From Ctena decussata (Eukaryota; Mollusca; Bivalvia; Lucinida; Lucinidae): DNA of 64,000 nt. The notes beneath the pieces were generated by a model. That model was not told the origin of the DNA, ran no database searches, and saw only the letters and a list, made by a program, of their open reading frames with translations. The position numbers were made by a program, and so were the translations under genes. Below, piece after piece: positions 34,201-47,500 of the stretch. Location of the stretch: positions 11,688,803 through 11,752,802 of the forward strand of contig OZ022515.1 of assembly GCA_963989385.1 (NCBI GenBank), read 5' to 3'. The stretch's first letter is position 1, and each line of letters begins with the position of its first letter.

Positions 34201-37200
34201 AAATACGGGTCTGCTTATTTTCCATACTGATCATGTGTATAAAGTTTCAAGTTCCTAGCTCTTATTGTTCTTGACTTTATGTAAGGGTACCTTTGTACCA
34301 CAGGCGTCAATGCACTAAGTTGAAAAAGGGGAATAACTCGATCAAAAATTCACCATTTTTTTTAAAAGTTAATCAGGTCATCTACACCACAGGCAGTATC
34401 TTCCTGCAAATAATCATGCTCCTAGCTCCAGGGGTTCTTGAGATATTGTGTTCACAAGGTTCCATAGGCTTACATTGGCAGGACAGGGATCTCCACCTGT
34501 CAGACGGCCCGTTGTATCTGTTGAGTCCTCGTCTTTGCTTCTTCATGGTGTTGAAATTTGATTTATGTGTTTACAGTGATGATTCATTGACGAGTTAGAG
34601 GGTTATCATGCGAACCGAACAACCAACTAAATGTTTTGTACCACTTCAGAAACTGAGGGTGAGGTTGGGCCTGTAAAATCGATTTAAGCCCCCCAGTAAT
34701 TCATTACTGACCGTTCCAAGGCGGTAGTTCTGTTGTGGTTCTTTGTTGCCTGTTTTTGGTGTCAGAGTTTCTGTGGTGTTTTACCTTATGTTTGTTATTA
34801 TTATTTTTGGTTCGGTTTGGGTTGCTGAGTGGCCACCTTTTGGGAACAAGCTGCTCACTCGGTTGGCCATATGTTCTCTGTATCTTGATTATTTGTAATC
34901 TTAGTTGTTTCCAACTATGGTTTGAGGGCTGGATTTGGATTTTGATTGTTTCAGTTCCTGGTCTTTGCATACTTTTTACTTTTACAATGCACTAAGTCGA
35001 AAAAGGGGCATAACTTGGTCAAAATTTCACGAATTTATTTCAAAAGTTAATCAGGTCATCTACACCTTGGGCATTCTCATCTTGCAAAGCCTCATGATCC
35101 TAGCATCAGGGGTTCTTGAGATATTTTGTTCACAAGGTTCCACAGGCTAAGTCGAAAAATAGCCATCAGAGGAGATGGCAAATCCCCCGACCGAAGACCC
35201 CCATGGGCCTTGGTAAAAAGGGTGCACTTCAAAACACATATTAGTAATATATTGTCGTTCTTTTATGCTTCTGATTGACATTAACTGTTAACAGATGCAT
35301 GATTATCTAACACTCAGACTAAAACAGTATGCTTGACTGCTAAAAAGAGGTAATATCTCAAACAGCCACCATATACACAAATGTATAGCATACGATACAT
35401 TCAACTTTCAAAATGTGTGAATAACTTCTAAAGTACAAGCCCTACAAATCTAATTTTGAGCTCTCTAGTAAGTGAATTTGGACAAAGAATCCAAATCTGG
35501 AAAAAAAAAAATTTTTTTTTGGGGGGGGGGGGGGGTGCGGGAGGGGTCACGGGAATGTGGAGGGGTAAGAGAGAGTTAGGAACACTGATAAGATATCACA
35601 GCATGATCATCAATATTTTAAAAGGTACACGGTTATTCAAATTCTGGAGCTGGCCAGGGTTATATAGTTATGGAGCAGAGACTCAAACAGAAGCTCAAAC
35701 TACCAAAGGGAAATAATTCACTGAGTCTAAAAGCAAGAGTTATCATTCATGTATGAGACAAATTGTCATGACCTGTTCTGCATATCTGTGAAGAATCATG
35801 AAAATATTTCAAAAGGTATTCAAGCTATGGAGCGGACACCTAAAATCATCAAAGGGAAATAACTCCAAAAGTAAGAAAGCAAGAGTTGTCATTCTTATTC
35901 GCGACAAATCATCATGACCTGTTCTACATATCTGTGAAATATCATGAAAATATTCCAAAAGGTATTCAAGTTATAGAGCGGACACGAAATCAGACCTAAA
36001 ACCATCAAGGGGAAATAACTCAAAAAATAAGAAAGCAGGAGTTGTCATTCTTGTTCGCGACACACCGTCATGACCTGTTCTACATATCTGTGAAGTATCA
36101 TGAGAATATGCCAAAAGGGTATTCTAGTTATAGAGCGGACACGAATCTGCATAAAAATCACACCTAAAACTATCAAGGGGAAATAACTCAAAAAGTAAGA
36201 AAGCAAGAGTTGTCATTCTTGTTCGCGACACATCGTCATGACCTGTTCTACATTTCTGTGAAGTATCATGAAAATATTCCAAAGGGTATTCAAGTTACAG
36301 AGCGGACACGAATCTGCCAAAAAATCACCAAAGGGGAGATAATTCAAAAAGTACAATAGCAAGAGTTACCATTCTTGTACGAGACACATCGTCATGACCT
36401 GTTCTGCATAACTGTGAAGTATCATGAAAATATTCCAAAGGGTATTCAAGATATAGAGCGGACAAGAAAGTGTTTACGGACGGACGCCAGGCTCATCGCT
36501 ATATCCCCCGAACCTTCGGTCGGGGGATAAAAAGGGGCGTAACTCTGGAAATACATTGCCGGTGGAAAAATAAAAAAATACGAGTCTGCTTATTTTCCAT
36601 ACTGATCATGTGTATAAAGTTTCAAGTTCCTAGCTCTTATTGTTCTTGACTATATGTAAGGGTACCTTTGCACCATAGGCCTAAATGCACTAAGTCGAAA
36701 AAGGGGAATAACTCGATAAAAAATTCATGAATTTTTTTCAAAAGTTAATCAGGTCATCTACACCACAGGCAGTATCTTCCTGCAAAAAATCATGCTCCTA
36801 GCTTCAGGGGTTCTTGAGATATTTTGTTCACAAGGTTCCATAGGCTTACAATGCACTAAGTCGAAAAAGGGGCATAACTCGGTCAAAAATAGCCATCAGA
36901 GGAGATGGCAAATCCCCCGACCGAAGACCCCCATAGACCTTGGTAAAAAGGGTGCACTTCAAAACACATATTAGTAATATATTGTCGTTCTTTTATGCTT
37001 CTGATTGACATTAACTGTTAACAGATGCATGATTATCTAACACTCAGACTAAAACAGTATGCTTGACTGCTAAAAAGAGGTAATATCTCAACAGCCACCA
37101 TATACACAAATGTATAGCATACGATACATTCAACTTTCAAAATGTGTGAATAACTTCTAAAGTACAAGCCCTACAAACCTAATTTTGAGCTCTCTAGTAA

Positions 37201-37241
37201 GTGAATTTGGACAAAGAATCCAAATCTGGAAAAAAAAAAAA

Positions 37242-37273
<32 letters not shown>

Positions 37274-40200
37274 GGGGGAGGGGGGGGTTGCGGGAGGGGG
37301 CACGGGAATGTGGAGGGGTAAGAGAGAGTTAGGAACACTGATAAGATATCACAGCATGATCATCAATATTCTAAAAGGTTCACGGTTATTCAAATTCTGG
37401 AGCTGGCCAGGGTTATACAGTTATGGAGCAGAGACTCAACCAGCAGCTCAAACTACCAAAGGGAAATAATTCACTAGGTCTAAAAGCAAGAGTTATCATT
37501 CATGTATGAGACAAATTGTCAGGACCTGTTCTACATATCTGTGAAGTATCATGAAAATATTTCAAAAGGTATTCAAGCTATGGAGCGGACACTTAAAATC
37601 ATCAAAGGGAAATAACTCCAAAAGTAAGAAAGCAAGAGTTGTCATTCTTGTTCGCGACACATCATCATGACCTGTTCTGCATATCTGTGAAGTATCATGG
37701 AAATATTCCAAAAGGTATTTAAGTTAAAGAGCGGACACAAAATCACACCTAAAACCATCAAGGGGTAATAACTCAAAAAGTAAGAAAGCAGGAGTTGTCT
37801 TTCTTGTTCGCGACACATCGTCATGACCTGTTCTACATATCTGTGAAGTATCATGAAAATATTCCAAAAGGTATTCAAGTTATAGAGCGGACACGAAATC
37901 ATACCTAAAATGATCAAGGGGAAATAACTCAAAAAGTAAGAAAGCAAGAGTTGCCATTCTTGTTCGCGACACACCGTCATGACCTGTTCTACATATCTGT
38001 GAAGTATCATGAGAATATTCCAAAGGGTATTCTAGTTATAGACCGGACACAATTCTGCCAAAAAATCACACCTAAAACTGTCAAGGGGAAATAACTCAAA
38101 AAGTAAGAAAGCAAGAGTTGTCATTCTTGTTCGCGACACATCGTCATGACCTGTTCTACATTTCTGTGAAGTATCATGAAAATATTCCAAAGGGTATTCA
38201 AGTTACAGAGCGGACACGAATTTGCCAAAAAATCACCAAAGGGGAGATAATTCAAAAAGTACAATAGCAAGAGTTACCACTCTTGTACGCGACACATCAT
38301 CATGACCTGTTCTACATAACTGTGAAGTATCATGAAAATATTCCAAAGGGTATTCAAGATATAGAGCGGACAAGAAAAATGTTTACGGACGGACGGACGG
38401 ACGCCAGGCTCATCGCTATAACCCCCGAACCTTTCGGTCGGGGGATAAAAATTCACGAATTTGTTTCAAAAGTTAATCAGGTCATCTACACCTTGGTCAT
38501 TCTCATCCTGCAAAACCTCATGATCCTACCATCAGGGGTTCTTGAGATATTTTGTTCACAAGGTTCCACAGGCTAAGTCGAAAAAGGGGAATAACTCTTG
38601 AAATATGTGACCCGCGGAAAAAAGAAAAAACACGTATTCGCTTATTTTTCATACTGATCATGTGTATAAAGTTTCAAGCTCCTAGCTCTTACGGTTCTTG
38701 AGTTATAGATAGAGGACAGACGGGCAGACACACAGACGGACGGACGGACAGACGGACAGGCCCAAACCAATATGCCCCCACAATTTCTCCGAAATTGGGG
38801 GCATAAATATAAAACTACCTCAGCACAAAATTAAATACCATGTCATACATATTACAAAGTCTAGGACTTTGACCTTACATCAACAGAATCCAGGGGAAGA
38901 TACATCATGATGGACTTCATAGATGCACTATACTGTGTTAAAAATCCTGTAATGATCCTCTGAAAAGCACACACTGGGGCATTGCAATTTACAAGGGGGC
39001 CCCAACATAATTATGATTTCAATGAGAAACAAGACCTGTCTGTGTACAGGATAGCTCGCCTGCAGTGCCTTGCCCATCCATGGGTTAAGGGGATATAGGT
39101 TTTTAAAAAACTTTAACCAAAACATCCAATCCAAACGCCGACAAGGACGCGGACGCCGTGGTGACAACAAAAGCTTTTCCTGAACTTTCGTTCGGGCAAG
39201 CTAATACGAAAAAATATCCCTAATTATCATCAAATACTCTCTCTTATCTACAGCCCTGATTTCTGTGACTTTCTGTCTGCTTCCCTGGATGACACTGCCC
39301 TTCCAAAATGGGGTCTTAATTATCTTACAACACAGAATTTGCTCCGATATATTCTGCAAATTCTTCCTTTCAGAACTGACCCCTATTGAGGAGGCAACGA
39401 ATGACAAGACCTATCCACGTACCGGATAGCTTGCCTGACAGCACCCTGCCCACCACATAAAAAACACTTTGTCACGAAACTTTAAAGTGTGACACCCATG
39501 CCAAAGCCAATGCCGATGCCCATGTCAGGGTGACAACAATAGCTCCCTGTACTTTTCTAATTTGTACAGGCAAGCTAAAATGATGGAAGAGCTGCTTTCT
39601 CCAAAAGCATATTCACAAACCTCATCACATTTTTTGACTAGATAAATTTTTTACCAAATACTCAACAGCTATAACATATGCATTTCATTATGCAGAGAAA
39701 ACAATTATCATAATATATACAGAAAGTAGACTTTTTATCGTGAAGTCCTCATGCAAGAAAGTATCTGGTATCATGCAGCTTAAATGACAGCTGATAAGTA
39801 ATCACTTCTGTAACATGCTGAAGCAAAATGTCTGAAATGAAGACTGAGACGTGATACAACAAAACCAAAAAAGTGGCACAAGTGACCAGCAAAGATTTAG
39901 ATAAGCCTAGGCATCTGCCCAGTCTGATCAGTCTTCCCTGTGAGCTTACAGGTAGCTAAGGGTCTAAGCTACCATCATGCCGACAGCGAAGACTGATCAC
40001 ATTGGGCTGATTTGAGTTTTAGATGGACCGACATGCTGCTTTGTAAAAATGGCCTTGTCGTGTTGTGACTCTAGTTATTTTTGGTGCAAGGTCATCTGGA
40101 GATGCTAAACCAAATTTCTGTCTAAAATAAAGCAAGTGTGCAAAAAAAAAATGGATTTGTTGTAAAAACTTGTTTTGGCAAAAACTAATTTTCATATGCA

Positions 40201-43200
40201 GATAGATGGACACACCAAGGAACTGGTATATGTCTTCAAATCATTAGGATTTGTAAGCTATGTACTGGTGTCGGCTAGCGAAGATGCATCTATGTCTATG
40301 TGTCTGCTCCACTCAATACTCTGTGGTGTACATTTGCATGGTCAAATAAATAGCCAAATTTAAGTATCTTTAAGGCCTTTAATTACCATCTGCCTTACAA
40401 GGCTCCTCAGACTGTAATCTGTTATGTGACAGGCACATATACTTTGGTGGCTAAGCCCTTACATTTTGATGGGCATAGCCATGCAGTTAAGTTATGGATT
40501 CAAAAACATTAAGTCTCCTTTTTTTCTAATAAATTTGTACTAGTCTTGAAATTAGTTTATGTGGCTTGACAAATAAACACATTTTGCCATATAAAGGTAA
40601 ATTCTGCCTACAAAAAGCCACCAAACTTCCAGTCTGTTAGAGAAGCTCCGGTAGCTCAGTGGATAACTTAAGTGCTGGCCTGCTGATCTAGCTTTCCCGC
40701 GATAGATTCCCAGAGGCTGAAATCTTTTATAATCTCATTGTAAACACGTTCCACTGCACACAGCCTTTCATAATCATCCTCCCATCACCCTAATATGACT
40801 TAAATACTATCTAAAAGGACGTAAAATTGCGAGTCATCCATCCATCCAATCTAGTTGAATGGACAGACAAGACCAATTTACCAACATGCTCCATCACTTT
40901 CTTTGGCATTGAGGCAATTATTCAGGTTCTATTTAAGAGACACAGTACAACATTGTCCCCTCCTTAACCTGCCCATACCCTACATCAATCTCAAGCTCCA
41001 AAAGCAGCATTTTCCCCACACCAAAATCACTTCAAATGAGCCGCAACATGAGAAAACCAACAAAGTGGCATCTGTGGCCAGCAAAGACTCAGATCAGCCT
41101 GGGCATCAGCCCAGTCTGATCAAAGTCTTCAATGTCCGCATGAAGCTAGCTTAGACCCTTATCTACCCTTTCAGTGCACAGTGAGGACTCTGATGAGACT
41201 GGGTGGATGCCCAGGCTGATCTGAGTCATCACTGGGCGAACATGACACTTCGTTGGTTTTCTTGTGCCACGGCTCAAATGTACCATATTTATTCAGTTAT
41301 TAGGCACTTTCCTCTCCAAACCAATCCAATAAATCTAGATCTGTCTTTTAAGACAGATTTAGATTTAGAAGATTGTTTTGGAAGAGAAAACACCATGCTA
41401 GAGCAGAATTTATACGACCCTTTCCAGCTTGCATATATGTTAAGCACCTCTTTTTTTGTGTGTTGCAGCTCAATTTTGTAATGCCGCCATAACAAAATAG
41501 CTATAACTTGTCGCTACTGTAACCTTTTTTTCTCTCCTGATTTTCTTGTTTTTTGGTGTTTCTTTTGCTAATGATGACATTTATTTACTATTATGACAAA
41601 TTTTCACAACAGCAAGCTCCTCAAACAAACAAACAAATAACTATTTTGAACGGACATATATGTAGACTTAATTTTCCAGCAAACAATCATTAATACTTTA
41701 TTGTGGAAACTAGGAGGACTGTAGTTAAAAGAAAAGAAGCTAAAATTCTACCATAAACACAGGACTTTCTTTATGAGCCGCGACACGACAAAACCAACAA
41801 AGTTGTTGTGCTCCCAGCACACACTCAGATCAGCCTGGGCATCTGCCCAGTCTGATCAGAGTCTTTGCTGTCCCCATGGAGGTAGCTTTGACCCATAGCT
41901 ACCCTTTGAGCTCTTAACGAAGAGTCTGATGGAACTGGTCAGATGCCCAGACTGATCTGAGTCTGTGTTGGCCGTACAACCACATTGTTGGTTTTGTCGT
42001 GTTGCGGCCAATATGTGGAATTTACCTTTAAATATGGAATAATGTGTATTACAAAATTATGACAGGAGTAAATTACGACATCAGGTGATTACTATAGGGC
42101 CTCCACAGACTTCGTCTGATGCCCGGGTCCTAATAATTAAAGCAGGGGCGGATCCAGGAATTTTGGATAGGGGGTTCAAATTAGCTTCAAAGGGGGTTCG
42201 ATTTGTGCAGTTTGGCCAATTTTTCCTGAATTTTTCCACGAAAATGTAATAATTTAGGTACCCCACGAACCCCCTCTGGATCCGCCACTGTAAAGGTCTA
42301 CAACCAGATTATGGCAACCAGATTTTTTCACCTGAAAAACAAAATTTGGCTGTCTTTAATGAAATTTAGAGACTTTCAAGTGTTTTTTTTTACCAGAAAT
42401 GCTCAATCTTGGCCCTGGAAAGTGCATTTCTATATAAACTTGGCACCAACAGAGTTAAACTTGTGCAATGCACATCTTCTCACAACCTTACTATTCTGAA
42501 GTATTAAGGTGATACGGACATTATAAGTAAGGAATGTCATTTTCCTTTAACACATGGGTAGGAATCCAGCCACTATTGCTGCCAAAACATGGGGTTCAGT
42601 AATTATCTCGTGTCTTAGTAACTCAAATATACTGGTATTCCATATTTAACGATTAATTCCTTATTTAGAAATCCTGTATTTATTAATTAAATCAATAGAA
42701 AAGAAGCTGAAAATTCTACTATAAAGATCTAAGAATAATAACTAGCTGCTATAGATCTACTAATCTCTACCATACTTTAAAACTATAAGCGCCAGAGACG
42801 AAAACAGCCAAATTTGCAAACAGTGTTGATCTTGATGAGGTGGCTCATAATGAGCCACCTCATCTAGATCTATACTGTTTGCCCTCTAGTCTTCTAATTC
42901 TCAATACGATATAGCTTGGACAAACTTTTTTTTAACTTTTGCAGACGTAAATTTTGTCGTCTGCTTTTTGGCGCTTTAAGGATTAAAACAACTAAAACCA
43001 CCACCACCACCAAAGCAATGCCAAGCATGTCAGCCAATCAGATTACCGTAATTCATCATGTGACTTTGAGACCCGCCCATAATCTCCAGGGGAGATAAGT
43101 TTCTTGTACACAGCAAATTTTTCTCTGGTATTTCTATTGGAATTATCAGACCTTTTGTCAACTTGATCAGAAGACTTGGAATATATTCTAGATTGCTTTA

Positions 43201-44478
43201 ACCTTTCCAACTCGTCGTCAGTTCTGGAAATTTTATAGGATATGACTTAAGAACATAGTTGTATTAGTTTTAATTACATGTGATATTACTACTACTTCAA
43301 CAATCAGTCATGTAATAATTAGACAGACATTCTAAGTCTCTAAGAAATAGCGGGAGACTTGTAGGAAAATCATTTATTCAATGGCTCATGGAAAAATATC
43401 AAAATACATGTATCCCAAAATTTTAATTTTCTGGTAGTTGATTATACATTTTCTTTTTGTGTAAAACTCATAATTACTGCCTGAAAATGACCAAAGGAGG
43501 CTGAACTTCCCAGTGGAGAGATAGCTGCACATACATATCCCAACATTTCAAGTGCGTTTCTGTAGCCTGATAGAAATAATTCAAGGTGGCGGCTGTTGCA
43601 ACTCAAACAGCAAATTCAAGCTATCTTCATCAAATTTATCTACCTATGCATCTATTTTCACATTTACTTGACTATTTGTATAAATAGATGGAAAAATTAC
43701 CTAACAGTATAGATACCACAATATTTAAAATAGTTTCATCAGGTTTGAAGTGAGAGTTAATGGCATGTATGAAAATAAGCAAAAATTAGTTTTTGCATAA
43801 GCATAAACCAGCCTTAGTAACAGGTGTTATGATATAGACCTATAGCCAATAATTTATTATTTCACATATTATGCTGTTTTCATGATAATTCGGAGATAAT
43901 TTTTCTTGTTTATCAGCAGAAACATATTGTGACTCCTCATCCACAGTTCTATCAAGGCCTCATGAACAGTTGTAAAAAAGTTGAAAAAAAAAAAAAGAAA
44001 AAAGATTTTACAATAAAATAAATTGAAGTAAACATCAAATTAGCACTGTTTACTACATGTTAAGCTTACAATTCTATTATGTATGTATGTTTTCCCAAAC
44101 ATATCCCTCAGATATACATGCAACTAACAGGGTTCGAGGTTATAAAACTTGCGTATAATCTCAAACTCAAAATAAAGCACACTGATTGGCTGCTTCCTGA
44201 AGCAGCCAATCAGTTGTGCTTTATTTTGAGTTTGAGAATGTACTCATGTTTTATAACCTCTGCGGCTGGTAATGTATATTTATTTGTATATTTAGAAAGA
44301 CTCTGTTGACTGAAAAGCAGTGTCACAGTAAAAACATGTTGAATAATAAATTAATCTTTGGCATGAAGTATATTATTTTTTTATAAATGCAGTTCAATCT
44401 GCATTTCAATACAACACAAGGGTCCAAGAACAGTATTTTCACAATATCCAAAATTTTTTTTTTGTGTGTGTGTGGGGT

Positions 44479-44511
<33 letters not shown>

Positions 44512-47500
44512 GTCTAATTCTATACAAGAATTTTTAATTAAGATTTGGTTTCAGTGTAACAAAAAACAATAGCTAACAGGGGCCAGTTGTTCAAAACTAA
44601 TGACACCGGTAGTTAAGGTTTTGTTAAAATTTCAAACGTAAATATCTCAAATGTGCCAATATTTTTGTTTGAAAAATGTGAGTAGCTTTTGCATTAGTAG
44701 CTTTAGCAATGCAAAAGCTTCTATCATAAGGTATTTGCTCCTAAAGTCACAACAACTTAAGGAGTTGACCTCTGAACGCTCGTAAAGCTAACAATGCTTT
44801 GAACAACTAGGCCCAGAGCTATTTTCCAAAGTAACGACAATGTTAGTTTTGAAAAACTGGGCCCTGACCTTCTAAATAGCAATGCACCAGCACATCCAAA
44901 GCAAATGCATATTCCCAGATTGTCTGTATGATGAGGTTTAATGATTAGCCCTTGCACAAAATGTGTGAAATTGATACAAAGCCACACTCTCATTATCCCT
45001 ATAAATATTTTGGCCAAAAATAAAGGTTTGCTAAATCAAAATTGTCACCAGGACTCCTGATAAGAACATAATTATTAAAGAAATCACTCTAGAAGAGAGG
45101 AGAAACAGACTGAACAACCACAAGCGGTACTGTTAACTATTTGATTAATGCGATCGATGTTTCGGTATATCAAATACCTTTTTCAAGGCTAATTAAAGGT
45201 TAATTTCCCTTATTTCTCAATAAAAACATACATTGTAGCCTCTTATTAGAGCGGTCTTGCCAAGATGGTTCTCATTAGGGGTCACAACCTATATTTTTGT
45301 TGAGAAATGAGAAATATTATCTTAGAATTGTCCTAAAACCTCCATCATATCTGGATTGAGCTCCGGCCATCTTTACAGAGCTCTAGATACGGTGGGTTTT
45401 TTGAGGATAATTCAGAGATAATTTTTCATTTCTTAATATAAACATATATTGTGAACCCTCATTAAAACCTTAATGAGGGGCCACAACATATGTTTTTTAT
45501 GGAGTAATATGGAAAATTATCCCCAAATTATCCCTGTTACTCCTTCTTATCTGGAACACTGCATCTACTAAATGACAAGCCCAACTTAAACCAACTGCCT
45601 AAGCCATAACCCCACTTGGCCCTCTGAAGTAAAACAGTCATACGCCTGAGCTGTGCCATACAAAAATGTAAGTGGCGGTAATGGCTTCCTGTATTTGGCC
45701 ATAGGGGGAGTGGGGGTTAGATGCCCACTGTATCTTGGGCACAGCATACAAAAGGCAGAGCCCATCTCTTTCCTTTCACTACCTCATCCCTCCCTGATTC
45801 AAAACAGGTACCCGCTTACTAGTGGGCTGACAGAGAGTGTTTTTCATTTGCCGGCTGGCCGAACCCAGGTTCAAACCTGCAACCTTCTGCATGCCACAAG
45901 ACCACAGTGCCTCCCTGCAGGATGAACCAGGCTACACAAAGCACCACCCATTACCCAGCATGCAGCTGTAACTATATCACCCATAATGCATATAAAGAGC
46001 CCTCTCTAATATGGCTACTCCCACAAACCAGCGTCATTTCATGTAGCAAAATAAATGGCATTTTTGCAATATATTTCTCAGTTTTACAATTTTACAAGAA
46101 TACAAATAAGAAATACACTGCAAAATCCTCATTTACTCTTCTACTTTTACAAAATGTAATTAAACATGACCCAAAAAATAAACCAAAATAATTAAAAATC
46201 ACACCTATAAACCAACTCAAGAAACTTAAAATCTAATGTGCTTAAGTATTGGGATACCTAAAATGATAAATTTTCCATTTGTCCCAAATGGAAAATTCGT
46301 TATTTTCGGGTGTCCCAATATATACGCACATTATGGTAAACACCCAAATTTCTAGTTACCTTGAATCAATGATTTGTGAGTGCCTATGTTCTCTAATCCT
46401 AGAAAATTGGTAAAGAATAGTATGGTATCATACTTATTTTTATTGTAACAAGACTTCTTTCCTCTCCAAAACAGCTCCAAAATTTTTAATCTATCATATA
46501 AGATGGATCAAGATTTTTGAACCATTTTGAGAGAATGAGCAATTTTATTGTAAAATTTCACAAGAAAGGTTTAGATATGGATCCTTCTACATCAAGCCAT
46601 TCTTAAGATATTTTGTACACAAGGTTATCCCTATATAAAATGCCTATATTGAAAAAGTGGCATAACTCCTCAATGACATGACTGACAGAGGTAAGTAGAA
46701 GTACTGGTGTACTTTAAATTTTCAGAATATTTCATGACTAAAATTTCAAGGTCCTGTCCTACCAAAACTCGTTCCTGGCTTTCACAGCCACATAAAGTGT
46801 TACTGATGGACAGACAGACAGATGGACATCCAAGCCCAAATCAATATGTTTTAGAGTTAGGGGCATAATATTTCTGAGCAGATCATTTCTAAGTTTTAAC
46901 ATTCCAAGACATGCCTCATCTATGGAATATGTAAGCCGCGACACAACAAACCAACAAAGTGGCATGTGTGCCATGCAAAGATTCAGATCAGCCTGGGCAC
47001 AGCCTGGGCATTCACCCAGTCTGATCAGAGACTTACCTGTGCACTCTAAGGGGAGCTAAGGGTCTAAGCTACCTCCATGCAGGCAGCGAAGACTCTAATC
47101 GGACTGGATGGATGCCAAGGCAGATCTGAGTCTTTGCCGGGCACACATGTCACTTTGTTGGTTCTGCTGTGTCACAGTTTCTGTGTTTCATTGTTCATAC
47201 AAAGAGCAGAGATACCCAGATCTGCCTGTGCATCACGTTTTTTTCAGGGCCCAATGAAGTGATTTTACAAGCTCCTATACTTAGGCCACTGATTAAAAGG
47301 GTGTTGGTATCTCTTTTCCTGCCAGCCCAGCAAAATTTTGCCAAACCATTTTTTTTTCCATTCCAAGGAAATGAGCTGAGGATTTTTTATTCCTGCCTAC
47401 CCAGTAAATTTTACTCAACCACTTTTTTTTTTTTTAATCTAGACCACACTGACAAAGATCTTTATGTCCACATTAAATTCATACACTTTGGTTACCATGT

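Larger units (their letters stand above)
31910..38815. mobile_element. Element O array: nested hairpin-ended repeats, 6.9 kb
   Basis: The 5' end has GTGTTTATGAAACAC hairpin (31914-31928) then TGTGCCCCCAACCATAT. 3' ends at about 33664-33707 and 38762-38806 carry CCCCCACAATTTC..GAAATTGGGGGCATA preceded by GGAC/GACA tetranucleotide runs. The interior is about 165-bp units (GGGGCATAACTCGGTCAAAA, GAGATATTTTGTTCACAAGG) grouped in threes as roughly 490-bp superunits. Two Q elements and one 507-bp insert interrupt it. No coding capacity. Confidence 0.75.

Noticed and set aside
34735..34995. Hydrophobic plus-strand open frame, membrane-protein-like
   Set aside because: Leu/Phe/Cys-rich because of T-rich DNA inside a 507-bp insertion; no start context or family match.
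37642..38010. 122-codon minus-strand frame with repeated peptide
   Set aside because: It is the translation of the tandem units of element Q; the protein repeat only mirrors the DNA repeat.
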